DNA of 48,201 bases from DATMQA01 sp035566895 (lineage in GTDB: Bacteria; Verrucomicrobiota; Verrucomicrobiia; Limisphaerales; UBA8199), in NCBI GenBank assembly GCA_035566895.1, contig DATMQA010000180.1, forward strand, positions 1-48,201. Reading direction: 5' to 3'. The first letter of the stretch is position 1. Each line of letters opens with the position of its first letter. Shown piece by piece: positions 34,094 through 45,100 of the stretch. Below the pieces are notes generated by a model. That model searched no databases, had not been told where the DNA came from, and saw only the letters and a list, made by a program, of their open reading frames with translations. Position numbers and translations under genes: made by a program.

Positions 34094-34951
34094 ATGAACC
34101 CTATTACCTCCTCTGAACTTTCCCGTCGTGAGTTCCTCCGTCAGAGCGCGCTAGGCGCGGCAGGCGCGACCCTCCTCCTCAGTCCCTCACATACAGCGCA
34201 GGCAGAGCCCGGCAAGAAAATTCCCCTCGGGCTGCAGCTTTATTCCTTGCGCGACCAGTGCAAGAACGACCTGCCCGGAATGCTCGTTGCCGTCTCGAAG
34301 ATCGGCTACAAAGGCGTTGAATTCGCCGGGTACCATGGCCATAACGCCAAAGACCTTAGAAAAATGCTCGACGATAACGGGCTCGTAGCTTGCGGCACGC
34401 ACACTCCCTATGATTCCGTGTTGGGGGATAAGCTCGCCGCAACCGTTGAGTTCAACCGCACGATCGGGAACAAGTTTTTGATCGTTCCCTCGATGTCGGC
34501 CCGCTCGAAACAGGAATGGCTCGACAAGGCCAAACTCTTCAACGAACTCTCTGACAAATTGAAGGCGGAGGGCATGTTTGTCGGTTATCATGCCCACTCG
34601 CACGATTTTCAGAAATTCGAAGGCGAGACCGCTTGGGACATTTTCTTTGGCAACACGAAACCCGCGGTCATTATGCAACTCGACACCAGCAATTGTTGCG
34701 ATGGCGGCGCCGACCCGGTGGCAGTGCTCAAGAAATATCCTGGCCGCGTCCGTTCCATCCACATCAAAGCCAACGGCGGCGGCCCTGAAGCGGTCATTGG
34801 CGAGGATAAGGTCAATTGGAAAGAAGTCTTTGCCTTCTGCGAAGGTCCCGGGAAAACTGATTGGTACGTGCTCGAACACGAGACGAGCAAAGACCCCCTC
34901 GGCACCGTCAAGCGCAGCTACGAGGCGCTTAAACAGTTGGGCAAGGTGTAG
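34094..34951 (+). CDS. Tat-exported sugar phosphate isomerase/epimerase-like protein
   Basis: The AP endonuclease 2/xylose-isomerase-like TIM barrel (285 residues) follows a twin-arginine signal (SRREFLRQSALGAAGATLLL, residues 9-28). The barrel starts at LGLQLYSLRDQCKNDLPGML. It has YKGVEFAGYHGHNAKDL, VGYHAHSHDF with a probable metal His, AVIMQLDTSNCCDGGADPV and SIHIKANGGGPEAVIGEDKV. These match the family used for sugar ring or keto isomerisation. The Tat signal implies a periplasmic location. It stands after the Gfo/Idh/MocA gene on the same strand. Confidence 0.9.
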   Translation: MNPITSSELSRREFLRQSALGAAGATLLLSPSHTAQAEPGKKIPLGLQLYSLRDQCKNDLPGMLVAVSKIGYKGVEFAGYHGHNAKDLRKMLDDNGLVACGTHTPYDSVLGDKLAATVEFNRTIGNKFLIVPSMSARSKQEWLDKAKLFNELSDKLKAEGMFVGYHAHSHDFQKFEGETAWDIFFGNTKPAVIMQLDTSNCCDGGADPVAVLKKYPGRVRSIHIKANGGGPEAVIGEDKVNWKEVFAFCEGPGKTDWYVLEHETSKDPLGTVKRSYEALKQLGKV

Positions 34952-35123
34952 CAAACTGGTGCGGCTTGCGGGGTCGGTATGCCAAAGCGCCACGATTGCG
35001 ACTAGCGAACGGGCGCTTAAGGCAGTTTTTGACGCTGCCGGACTCCCGGACTACTGTTTGCCTTATGTTGCGTTCTGCCCCGTCTGCACCACGCGTGGCT
35101 TCCCGGCGTGCGAGCGGCGAAAA

Positions 35124-35156
35124 GGCGCCCAAACCGGGTGCCTTAGCGTGCGCTAA
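35124..35156. repeat. small hairpins upstream of the ATP-grasp-like gene
   Basis: GGCGCCC and GGGTGCC (35124-35142) form an imperfect hairpin. TTAGCG and CGCTAA (35143-35156) form a second one around a TG loop. They lie in a 219-bp gap (34952-35170) with no recognised gene. Confidence 0.35.
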
Positions 35157-35170
35157 AGCGTGATCAAGGA

Positions 35171-36562
35171 ATGGCCACCGTGACAGCCGCTTCACCAACG
35201 ACGGACCCGAATATCGCGGCCGAACAGGCGCTTTTCATCCGTTCGCGCCTGCCATCCGAGGGGCTATTTGCGGGACATGAGTGGCGTGTTTCCCCCACTC
35301 CCTTTCCGCTGACCCCCGCCCTGGCAAAGGAATTGGAAAATCTCGGGCGTGTTCTGCTTCAGTTTTATCGCGCAGTAAACCTGCTCTATCGCAAGAGCGT
35401 CGAAGGCAGACAGCCCGAATGGGTCGCCCGCTGGCTGGACCAGGGCAAACCCGCCGACCTTATAGCGATGCAACGTTCGGCCACTTTCAAAGCCGATGTT
35501 CCGCGGGTTATCCGCCCCGACCTGCTGCTCACCGAACACGGCATCAGCGTCACTGAACTCGATTCTGTGCCCGGTGGCATCGGCCTGACCGCCTGGCTCA
35601 ACGAGACTTATGCCCAGGCCCATCAGCGCGAAAACGGGAAGCATCAAGAAAGCTCTCCGCTGTTGGGCGGGGAGGACGGGATGCTGCGCGGGTTTGCGAG
35701 TATTTTTGCCGAGGCGCCCAACGTTCACATCGTGATCTCTGAGGAGGCTGCGACCTACCGGCCCGAAATGACTTGGCTCGTGAACCAGTTGGGCGACTCC
35801 AGATTCGCTGTCCGCAACACACAGTTTACCAACTTTCAGGACGGCGATGCGGTTTATCGGTTCTTCGAACTGTTCGATGTGGCCAATGTGCCGAACGCCA
35901 GGGGTATCTTCGAACTGGCGGCGGCCAAGCAGCTTCGACTGACCCCACCGCCGAAACCGCTCTTCGAAGAAAAAATGCTGTTCGCCCTGTTGTGGAACCG
36001 CCACCTGCAAGCTTATTGGCGGCAGGAACTGGGCGAGAGCTTCTTCCAACGCATGTTGCGTTTGGCGCCTTATACCTGGATGATCGATCCGGCTCCCCTG
36101 CCCCCTCATGCGGCAATCCCGGAGCTGAACCTCACCGACTGGCGTCAACTTCAGACCCTCTCACACAAAGAGCGTGAATTGATCCTGAAAGTCTCCGGCT
36201 TCTCCGCCCACGCCTGGGGCGCTCGCGGCGTTTATTTGGGCAGCGACCTCTCCCATGCTGACTGGGCCGCCGCTGTCGAGAAAGCAATCGCCGGCTTTGA
36301 TCATTCACCCTTCGTGCTGCAGCGTTATCACAAACCGAAGCTGGTCGATGCCGAATGGTTCGACTTCGGCCGCAACCAGGTCGTTCAGATGAAGGGCCGG
36401 GTGAGACTCTGTCCTTATTACTTCGTCAGCGGCGAGGGCGATTCCGCACGGGCCCACCTGGGAGGGGTGCTCGCCACCATCTGCCCCGCCGACAAAAAGA
36501 TCATCCACGGCATGACGGAGGCGATATTTGCGCCGTGCCTCGTAAGCGCGGAGGCTCGCTGA
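35171..36562 (+). CDS. ATP-grasp-like protein (putative)
   Basis: The 463-residue protein is not assigned to a named family by me. Two stretches recall circularly permuted ATP-grasp or glutathionylspermidine-synthase-like enzymes: the N-terminal part RPDLLLTEHGISVTELDSVP followed by GGIGLTAWLNETYAQAH, and the C-terminal LILKVSGFSAHAWGARGVYL then FVLQRYHKPKLVDAEWFDFG and VRLCPYYFVSGEGDS. Codon use is consistent through its length. It has no operon partner; a tRNA lies 119 bp downstream. AAGGA directly abuts ATG 35171, so translation initiation may be poor or the start may lie elsewhere. Confidence 0.6.
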   Translation: MATVTAASPTTDPNIAAEQALFIRSRLPSEGLFAGHEWRVSPTPFPLTPALAKELENLGRVLLQFYRAVNLLYRKSVEGRQPEWVARWLDQGKPADLIAMQRSATFKADVPRVIRPDLLLTEHGISVTELDSVPGGIGLTAWLNETYAQAHQRENGKHQESSPLLGGEDGMLRGFASIFAEAPNVHIVISEEAATYRPEMTWLVNQLGDSRFAVRNTQFTNFQDGDAVYRFFELFDVANVPNARGIFELAAAKQLRLTPPPKPLFEEKMLFALLWNRHLQAYWRQELGESFFQRMLRLAPYTWMIDPAPLPPHAAIPELNLTDWRQLQTLSHKERELILKVSGFSAHAWGARGVYLGSDLSHADWAAAVEKAIAGFDHSPFVLQRYHKPKLVDAEWFDFGRNQVVQMKGRVRLCPYYFVSGEGDSARAHLGGVLATICPADKKIIHGMTEAIFAPCLVSAEAR

Positions 36563-36637
36563 CACGCACCGGGCCGGGCCGGTTTCCAGGGTCTGCGTCG
36601 TGCTTTGCGAATCAGGCTGATTTTTAGCAAAAACAAC

Positions 36638-36668
36638 TTGCGTCGCTCGAAACATGAGGCATTATTAA
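36638..36668 (+). promoter_or_regulatory. candidate promoter of the initiator tRNA
   Basis: TTGCGT at 36638-36643 and TATTAA at 36663-36668 (19-bp spacer) or ATTATT at 36661-36666 (17-bp spacer) lie directly upstream of the tRNA. The spacing to the tRNA start at 36682 fits. Inference only. Confidence 0.35.
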
Positions 36669-36681
36669 AGCCGCACTGGAT

Positions 36682-36758
<77 letters not shown>

Positions 36759-36922
36759 TTCCCTACCGCATGGGCGGCAAGGGTTTACGGCTGTGGGGAA
36801 TCGCAGCGGACACCAAAACGGACACCAATTTCGGTGCTCCTTCCGTGCTCCGAACTCACTGCCGCGTAATCTTCGACTAAACGCTCACGCGATGGATCTG
36901 TTTCCCGGCACCCTTATTCATT

Positions 36923-37849
36923 ATGAAAAACCGGTTCCGGCTCATCCAACGCGGACTGCGCGGGGGGACATTCTACTGCGTCGATTCCGAGACAGGCCGA
37001 CGGGAAAGCCTCGGCACAAAAGACTCTGACGAGGCCGCCCAAATCGTGCTGGCGAAGAATCAATCCGTGCGCCAGCCAGCCCTCAGCCTGCAAATGGCCA
37101 AAGCGTTTCTATCGGCCACCGACGACGCTCTGGCCCAACGCACCTGGCAGCAGGCCATCGACACCCTGGTGGAAGCCAAGCACAACTCGACCAAGGCCCG
37201 CTGGCAACGCGCGGTCAAACACGCCGCGTTCGACCGTATCCGCCAGCGCCCGATTATTGAAACGCACGCGGAGCATTTCCTGGCCGTGCTAAAGGCCGGC
37301 ACCGTCTCGACCAACCAGCACCTGCGCCAGCTCCAGAATTTTGCCCTCGACCTCAATTGGCTGCCACGGCCCATTATCCCGCGCCGGCAATGGCCCAGGA
37401 TTCGCTACCACGACCGGCGCGCCATCACCCGAAGCGGGCACGAAAAGGTGGTCGCGGCCGATCCCAATGCCGAGCGCCGGCTCTTCTACGAAGTGGCCTG
37501 GCACCTCGGGGCAAGCCAGACCGATATCGCTCTCTTGACCGCCGACAATATCGACTGGCCGGCCCGGGTCATTTCCTTCCAGCGGCTCAAAACCCGGCAG
37601 CCTTGTATCGTTCACTTCGGCGACAGCCTGGCGGCCGTGCTGGAAAAACTCCCAACTCAAGGCCTGCTGTTCCCCGCCTTTTCGAAGTTGCGCGAAGGAC
37701 ACCGCTCCACCCACTTCAAAAGGGCGTGCAAAAAAGCTGGAGTGCAAGGGGTCACGCTACACTCGTATCGCTACGCGTGGGCGGAGCGTGCGCGCATCGC
37801 CGGTTATCCTGAGCGGTTCCCCAACGCGATGATCGCCGCGAACGCTTGA
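36923..37849 (+). CDS. tyrosine recombinase (integrase), C-terminally truncated
   Basis: The 308-residue protein looks like a phage-type site-specific integrase. An N-terminal DNA-binding part (FRLIQRGLRGGTFYCVDSE, then VSTNQHLRQLQNFALDLNWL) is followed by a catalytic domain. That domain has GASQTDIALLTADNIDWPAR, SFQRLKTRQPC and the HxxR block LHSYRYAWAERARIAGYPER. The segment expected next, with LGH and the catalytic Tyr, is missing: the frame ends about ten residues later (PNAMIAANA). At the position of the first catalytic Arg a Gln appears (GASQTD). The gene is 164 bp after the initiator tRNA, a common integration target. The 3' end overlaps the end of a convergent ORF by 46 bp, and its last codons come from foreign sequence. 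It is probably inactive. Confidence 0.75.
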   Translation: MKNRFRLIQRGLRGGTFYCVDSETGRRESLGTKDSDEAAQIVLAKNQSVRQPALSLQMAKAFLSATDDALAQRTWQQAIDTLVEAKHNSTKARWQRAVKHAAFDRIRQRPIIETHAEHFLAVLKAGTVSTNQHLRQLQNFALDLNWLPRPIIPRRQWPRIRYHDRRAITRSGHEKVVAADPNAERRLFYEVAWHLGASQTDIALLTADNIDWPARVISFQRLKTRQPCIVHFGDSLAAVLEKLPTQGLLFPAFSKLREGHRSTHFKRACKKAGVQGVTLHSYRYAWAERARIAGYPERFPNAMIAANA

Positions 37850-38424
37850 AAGTCCTCGGGCTCGACTCGCAATGCGAACTTGAACATTCCATCCGATTGG
37901 AGTCGCCTCAGTTCTTCGTTCTCCTTCCGCAGATCAAAGTTGCCTTTGGCCACCGCCGCAATCTCCCGATGTATACCCGCCACCATCTCTCCGATTTCCC
38001 CAGCGCCCGCAAACAACCGGCACGACCGTTTCGACCTCCGGCATTGACCGTCCGGAACTCGGTGCTCGCACATCATGGCCCGCGCCTCGCACTCTGGCCG
38101 GCAATCGGGCCCGGCATCACCAGAACCGCCGTCGGACCCGCCGTCAGAGCCAGGCACCTTGCCGCCCGGGCGCTCCCCGCCTTGAGCCGAATGTCCACTG
38201 TGCGAAATCCCTCCAGGCTGCTGCGCAACGGTGCAACCCACGTCGTCCATGTCGTCTGCGTCCGCATAACCCGCAACGACCCCGGCACCTAATAATAACA
38301 CTGCGGCGAATTTCAAAGCGGCCCGCGCCAAAGCAGGTGCTCGACCGCCCCGACCCCCCTCATTCCCCGACTCCCCCAAAAATCGACGGATCACAGCTCG
38401 CTCCTCCGCCGTCACTTCCGCCAT
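37804..38424 (-). CDS. hypothetical protein, truncated at its C-terminus
   Basis: From ATG 38424 the product has about 206 residues. The N-terminus is Glu/Arg-rich (TAEERAVIRRFLGESG), then one hydrophobic helix (LKFAAVLLLGAGVVAGY, about 40-56), a Gly/Asp-rich and Cys-containing middle, and a helical end (GEIGEMVAGIHREIAAVAK, then DLRKENEELRRLQSDGMFKF). It ends in ALGNRSG, which is read from the antisense of the recombinase codons. The C-terminus therefore appears to be a chimera produced by the same junction. The frame continues upstream to 38586, but that part is repeat-derived. No family recognised. Confidence 0.4.
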   Translation of the reverse strand: MAEVTAEERAVIRRFLGESGNEGGRGGRAPALARAALKFAAVLLLGAGVVAGYADADDMDDVGCTVAQQPGGISHSGHSAQGGERPGGKVPGSDGGSDGGSGDAGPDCRPECEARAMMCEHRVPDGQCRRSKRSCRLFAGAGEIGEMVAGIHREIAAVAKGNFDLRKENEELRRLQSDGMFKFALRVEPEDFQAFAAIIALGNRSG

Positions 38425-38490
38425 CGCAGAGTCACCCCCACATTCACAAAGCCGCTCTGCCTCCTCGCCCCCCACGCAAAGTGTTTTCAG

Positions 38491-38514
38491 CGCCGGACAT
38501 TCCTGTCCGGCGCT
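38491..38514. repeat. perfect palindrome with TTCC loop
   Basis: GCGCCGGACA (38491-38500) and TGTCCGGCGC (38505-38514) are exact complements around a TTCC loop. It lies upstream of the truncated ORF, and a degenerate copy of the same word occurs near 24276-24296. Confidence 0.7.
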
Positions 38515-38606
38515 TCGCTCCGCGCCACCATCATCATTCTCCATCGCAACGACCCATTCCCGCAGACCAACCCATTTCCCATTCAAAATCGTCCCGCTCT
38601 CTCAGT

Positions 38607-38667
38607 AACACCCAACTTCAGTTGGGTGTTCTCCGGCTGCTCCGACACCCCAACCGTTTTAACGGTT
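38607..38667. repeat. two hairpins downstream of the XRE gene
   Basis: AACACCCAAC/GTTGGGTGTT (38607-38630, TTCA loop) and AACCGTT/AACGGTT (38652-38667) are perfect inverted repeats in the 100 bp after the XRE stop. Neither has a U-tract, so they are more likely repeat elements than intrinsic terminators. Confidence 0.6.
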
Positions 38668-38685
38668 TCCAGATATCCAACGACC

Positions 38686-38922
38686 TCAAATGTCCACAAC
38701 CAGGTCCCGCACCCTCATATTAAGCGCCTTGGCGATCTGGCGCAGCGCCCTCAGTGACACGTCCTCTTCTCCCCGCTCTACCCGCCCAAAATAATTCGGA
38801 TGCAGATCGGCCCTTTCGGCCAACACCTCCTGTGTAAGCCCTGCGCGCCTCCGTTCTGCACGGATTCTCCCGCCCAAAACCACACGATAATCTGAGGCCG
38901 CTGCCACAGCCCGAAACGACAC
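38686..38922 (-). CDS. XRE-family helix-turn-helix regulator
   Basis: The 78-residue protein has a Cro/CI-type HTH. It begins LGGRIRAERRRAGLTQEVLA and continues ERADLHPNYFGRVERGEEDV, with SLRALRQIAKALNMRVRDLV closing the domain. No ligand domain is present. Such stand-alone regulators are common in islands and phage. It is transcribed divergently from the Rhs/caspase gene, with 253 bp between the starts, so it may control that gene. Confidence 0.88.
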   Translation of the reverse strand: MSFRAVAAASDYRVVLGGRIRAERRRAGLTQEVLAERADLHPNYFGRVERGEEDVSLRALRQIAKALNMRVRDLVVDI

Positions 38923-39114
38923 CAGACTTCCGGCCCAGCCTCCACACCGCTAAACGGATGATTTGCAAAAAACTCCTTTTCAGAGGCTCCACCTCAAGGC
39001 GCGATGTTTCACCTCCAACGCTCAAAGCCTCCGCTCTCGCGCTCGCACGCTTGCGGCCGCCGCGCTCCAAAGTTCGCAATTTCGGAGAAGCGCTGCTTCG
39101 CACATGTTAGGTAG

Positions 39115-39120
39115 TATAAA
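39115..39120 (+). promoter_or_regulatory. candidate -10 box upstream of the Rhs/caspase gene
   Basis: TATAAA at 39115-39120 lies about 56 bp before ATG 39176 in the gap between the XRE gene and the Rhs/caspase gene. A weak -35-like CTGCTT sits 16 bp upstream at 39093-39098, inside a GAAGC/GCTTC hairpin (39087-39099). Confidence 0.35.
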
Positions 39121-39175
39121 GGTCGCCGCCTTTGAACCAAACCACAAGATTATGACGCGGCAACTAAATCACCGT

Positions 39176-42100
39176 ATGAAATCATGTCTTCGACTGCTCT
39201 TCCTGGTTCTTGCTCTGGTCCTCGTAAAGGCCGCCCCCGCGCTGGCGGGCCAAAGGAATGCGGCTGTGCTCTTCGCCGGGGACTACCCCGGAGGGGCCGT
39301 CTTCGACGACCACTTGTCTCTGTCCAGCTTCCGATTTGCCCAGGCGCTGCTCACCTGGCCCAATTGGCAGCCCGGCCCAAACGCCAGGATTACTTTGCTC
39401 CCGGGAAATGCCTCCCCGCAACAGTTCATCGCCGCCATCACCGACTTCGCAGCGGGCGGCGCCAATGAACTGCAAGCCGGCGATTTCATTCTCGTCCTCT
39501 ACTTCGGCCACGGCGGATACTTCGGCCTGGGTGATCCGACCGCCGAGCGCTACCTTTCCTTTCCGCCGGTTTATCTCTGGTGGCCGGTATTTCCGTTCTA
39601 TTATGTCCCGGTCGCGGTTCAGCAAGGCATTACCGACAACCAACTTGCCGCCGTCTTCAACTCCTTCAAACCGGGCGTCATGAAGGCCTTTATCAATATC
39701 AGTTGCTATTCGGGCGGATTTTGGGGAGTCGATCCCAGCCTCGCCGGCGACCTGGCCCTCGTCCCGAATATGCTCCTGATGGCCTCCAGCATTGAAACCC
39801 TGCCGACGATGACCGGCAACCTGCCTCCCTACTATTGGGAACCGACTTACCTCCACAATCTCATCAACAACCTCTACCGTAATGGCCGGCGGAGTCTGAC
39901 GCTCGCTCAGTGGCACTTTGCCTCCTTTGTGCCGGGGATTGTTACCGGCTTTCGCTTTGATGAACCGGCCGATCCCAACTTCTATGCCCTCCAGGTGACC
40001 GCCGACCAGGAAGAAATGCTCTACACGGACAGCCCGCAGTGCATGGATTGCCCGGTGGCGGGCGAGGCCATGAATCTGTCGATCAGCTTCGATCCCACCA
40101 ACAATACCGTCACGGTTTCCTGGCCCTCAGAATATCTTGGCGCGCAACTCCAGCAGGCCAATGCGTTGTTGCTCACTGGGTCTGCCTGGACCAACGTTGC
40201 CAACTCGACCGCGACCAACAGCCTGGTCCTGCCCGTCGCCGGCGTCGCCCGCTTTTTCCGACTGTTCCAGCCCGGAGGCGCGCCGGACCTCGTCCTGACC
40301 ATGGCCGGCACTCCCAACCCCGTAACCGTCGCCGGCACTTTGACCTACTCGCTGACCGTGAGCAATGCCGGCAACGCCGGCGCCACCAACGTCGTGCTGG
40401 TCGATACGCTGCCGGATAATTTGAGATTGGTATCTTCTACCTCGCTCCAAGGCACTCTCAGCAATGGCGTCAGCTCCGTTGACTGGGAACTGGGCATCCT
40501 CGGGCCGGGCCAATCGGCCTCGGCCTCGATTGTTGTCCAGCCCACGACCTCCGGCACAGTCAGCAATTCTGCCGTGGTCATGTCCGACACCGCCGAAAGC
40601 AATTGGAACAATAACCGCTCGACCGTCTTCAACAACGTCACCGGCACCGCGACGCAATACTCCATCAATATCGCCGCTGGGCCTAACGGCACGGTGACGC
40701 CACTTGGGACCGTCACCAAAAACGCCGGCCAGACCCTCTTCCTGGAGTCTTCGCCCGCCACCGGTTATTACGTGGATACCTGGTATGTGGATGGCCTCCC
40801 GCAGCAAGTCGGCGGCAGCACGTTTGCTCTCTATAATATCCAGGCCGCCCACAACGTAATGGTCACCTTCCGCGTCGGCGATTACTATCTGGGTTTGCAG
40901 TATCTTATCGACAGCTCCGCTGGCCCGAACGGCACGAATTCTCCCGCCGGCACCTTCCCCGTCAGCCCCGGCGCCAACCAGACTTTCAATGCTTCACCCG
41001 CTGCCGGCTATGTCGTTGATCGCTGGTACTCCAACGGGACTCCGGTTCAGGTCGGTGGCAGCAGCTTCGCTTTGGCAAACATCCAGGCCCCCGCCAGCGT
41101 GCTGGTTACTTTCACTAACGGGGTGGCCAACACTAATGCGGCTTCGTCTATCATTGGCGCCGAGCCGCCCCCGCCGGCTTCGACGCTCCAGGCCTCTGAC
41201 GCCGGCACGGCCATCAGCCTGACCGAGGGCAATCTGCTCGAGCAATACAGCGGGCCGGTCCTCCGCAGCGCCTTCGGCCCGACCATCGATTTTCGCCTGA
41301 CCTACAATTCCTACAATGCGGACGGCTCCCGGGCGCAATTGGACACTATGGTAGGCTACGGCTGGACGCATTCCTACAATATCTTCCTCTTCGGCCAGGG
41401 CACCAACATGTTCCGCTTTGACGGCATTGGCCGGGTGACCAAGTACCTGCGCCAAATGGATGGAATTACTTACCTGCCCACACCCGGCTATTTCGAAACG
41501 TTGGTCAATACCGGCCCCGGCCAATTCACGCTCACCACCAAGGAAAAGACCGTCTTTATTTTCAACACCAACTCGGCCACGCCCTTTATGGTGGGCAACG
41601 GCATTTATCGCCTCACCCAAATCACCGACCGCAACCAGAACACCACTACGCTGACCTATTCCGCCGGCAAGCTGACCGCCATCACCGACACTTACGGGCG
41701 CAGCCTGGTGCTCGGCAACGACGCCTTCGGCCACCTGACCACCATCACCGATCCCCTTGGCCGCGTCACCGCGCTCCAATACACGAATAACGATACGCAG
41801 CTTATCACCATCACCGATCCAGAGACCAACTCCGTCCTTTACGGCTACAACTTGTTCCACCAACTCGAAGCCAAGATCGATAAAAACGGACACCTGTTCG
41901 TCTTTTCTTACCAAAACCGCGAACCGGTCAGCATCGCTGACGAAAAAGGCCAACCGCTCTTCTTCCTCTCCAATCCCTCACTTGGCTACGTCAATCCGGT
42001 CGCCCTGTCCAATGACTTTTTCCGCGTCTATACGCCTTCCACGACCGTTAAAACCGACGGTCGCGGCAATCCGTGGAATTATTCGTATGACGCCAACGGC

Positions 42101-45100
42101 TACATGACGTCCGTCAGCGCGCCCGACGGCGCGACGGCCGGCTATAGCTACGACGGCGCGACCTTAATGGTTTCTTCCACCACTGACGCCAATAATCACG
42201 TCACGCGTTATCAGTACGATTTGCTCGGCAACCGCACCAATGTCACGGATGCTCTGAGCAACGTCACTTCGTACGCCTATGAAACCATGTTCAGCCAGAT
42301 GACCAACATGGTTGATCCGAATGGCCGCACCAACATTTATCAATACGACAGCCGGGGCAACCGCACGAACTTCACCGATGCCATCGGCCAAACAGTGAGT
42401 TATACCTATGATGGACACGGCAACGTCAAGACTATGCGGGATAAGCGGGGTTACACGACGAGCTACAACTACGACAGCACCGGCAATCGGGCTTATATCA
42501 CTGACGCGCTGAACAACACCACCACGATGATCAACGACCTTGTCGGCAACCTCGGGCAGCGCGTGGATGCCAACAACCACACGAATACCTACCTGTACGA
42601 CGGCCTGGATCGTCTGAAGGTGGAAACCGATCCTCTGGGCGCCAGTACCACTACAACGTATGATGGGCTTGGCAACCGCACCACCGTCACCGACCGCAAC
42701 GGCAATCCGACTTTTTACACCTACGATCACCGCCAGCGATTGACCAGCACCACCGATGCTCTCAGCCAAACCATCAGCTACGCCTACGACGGAAACAACA
42801 ACCGCACCAACGCTGTCGATCGCGACGGCCACCAGACGGCTTACGCCTACGACGCGCAGAACCGGCTCACCCTGCTCAAGGACGCCTTGGGCCACACGAA
42901 TTTCACCGCCTACGATCCCGCCGGCAACTCGCTCACGAACATCAACCCGCGCGGTTTCCCGACTGTCTATCAATATGACGCCCTCAACCGGCGCACGACC
43001 AGAACTGATCCGGTGATGAACTCTCTGCTTCTTCCGGCAGTAACCGCCTTCCAATACGCCCCGGCTGGGGGCGCTTCCTGCTGCTCGCCGACAATCGGCT
43101 CCAGCCTTCTGACCAAACAAACCGACGCCGAAGGCAAGGTCATCTACTACAAATACGACGCGCTGGACCGGCTCACCATCGAAGTGCGCAAAGTGGGTGA
43201 CACCTCGGATGTCATCAGTGGAAGCGACGCTGTAACCTATTATGCTTACGATCCAAACGATAACCGCACCTCCGTGACCAACACCATCGGCAACGTCACC
43301 CTTTACCAGTACGACCCGCTCAATCGCCAAACCAACACCATTAACGCCGCCGGCGATGTCGCCAGCACCACCTACGACGGCGTGGGCAACGTGATTGCCG
43401 CCACAGCCCCGAACGGCAACACCAGCACAAACACTTACGACGCGCGCGACCGGCTCACTCGAATAGCCGACAAAATCGGCCTCGTCGCGAGTTACACCTA
43501 CGACCCGGTCGGCAACTGCCTGACCCGAATCGATGGCAACACCAACACGACGACGAGCGTCTATGACGCTCTCTATCGGCTCAAAACCAGCACGGATCCT
43601 CTGAGCAAGACCAGCATCTACCAGTACGATGCTGTCGGTAACTTGACATCCACGGTAGATCGCAACGGCAACTCCAACGCCTACGTTTATGACGCCATCA
43701 ACCGCCGCACCAATACGATTGATTCGCTCCGGCACACTAACACGACGGTTTTTGATGCCGCGAACAATGTCCAGGCCGTGACAGACGCCAACGGCAACTC
43801 AACATTTTATGCCTACGACGGCCTCAATCGCCGCACGGCCGAGACGTATCCTGACGGCCACCCCCCGCGCACTTTCACTTACGATGGCGTCGGCAATATC
43901 CTCACCCGCAGCAGCCAGGACGGTGTAATCACCCTCTACAATTATGACGACCTTTACCGCCTGACCAACCGCGCATACTCCAACGGCGATCCCTCGGACC
44001 AATCCACTTACGACCTCGCCGGCCGGATGCTCACCGCGGGAAAGACCAACTGGCTAACTGGCACGAACTGGCTGTTGACTTTTGCCTACGATGGCGCCGA
44101 CCGCCTCACCAATACCGCCCAGAACGCACAGACCATCAGTTACGCCTACAACATCCCCGCTCGCACGCGGACTCTCACCTACCCTGGCGGCCGCGCCATC
44201 ACCGAGACCACAGACTTCCGCGGCCGCCTGAGCCGGATTGATGACTCCGGCTCAGCCACGCCCATTGCCCAATACACCTATGATCAGGCCGACCGCGTCC
44301 TCACTCGCGCTTGCAGCAGTGGCGCAATCTCGACCTATGCCTACAACGGAAACGACTGGATCACAAACCTTGTCCACGTCGCATTTAGTACGAATCTCAT
44401 TGCCGCGTTCGGCTATGCCTACGATAACGAGGGCAACAGGTTGTCTGAGAGCAACTTGGCATTCCCAGCGAACTCGGAGCGCTACCTCTACGACCCCGTC
44501 TATCGGCTCACCAATTACGTCAGAGGCTTATGCACCAACAGCTACAGCCTCGATCCCGAGGGGAATTGGAACAGCGCGACCATCTGCGGCGTGACGACCC
44601 CGCGCACTCACAATGCCGCCAACGAGATCCTCAGCATCGGAACCAACAACCTTCTGTATGACGCCAAGGGGAACCTCCAGGATGACAAGACTTACGCGTA
44701 CCTCTACGACGCGGAAAACCGCCTCACTTTGGTCTCAAATGAATTGACCATGACCATCCTGGGCGAATATTCCTATGACGCCCTGGGGCGTCGCGTCATC
44801 AAGCTAGCGGCCAGCCAAATACCGACCGTCCAGAGGCGTTACTACTACGACGGCCCCCGCATTATCGAGGAGCAAGACGCGGGAGGCGGCACTCAGGCCA
44901 CGTACGCCTTTGGCGGCGGCATCGACGAAGTGCTGTCGATGACCCGCAACGAGACAACCAATTACTTTTATCAGAATGCTCTCGGTTCGACCGTTGCCGC
45001 GACCTCCAACAACACCGCCGTCGTCTCCGAACGTTACTCTTATGACGCCTACGGATTGGCCCATATTACCGACGCCACGGGCGCGACCGAGCGCACTAAC

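Noticed and set aside
32419..34095. 558-codon frame antisense to the oxidoreductase
   Set aside because: The plus strand encodes a full Gfo/Idh/MocA protein; the antisense text is low-complexity and starts inside the upstream gene of the opposite strand.
38607..38667. Hairpins as intrinsic terminators of the XRE gene
   Set aside because: Neither is followed by a U-tract on the minus strand; they resemble dispersed repeats.
42164..43735. 523-codon frame antisense to the YD-repeat region
   Set aside because: It is the shadow of periodic YD repeats, which keep several frames open.
41700..44700. Regularly spaced repeats that might suggest a CRISPR array
   Set aside because: The period reflects imperfect YD-repeat codons in a long ORF; there are no identical repeats with unique spacers.
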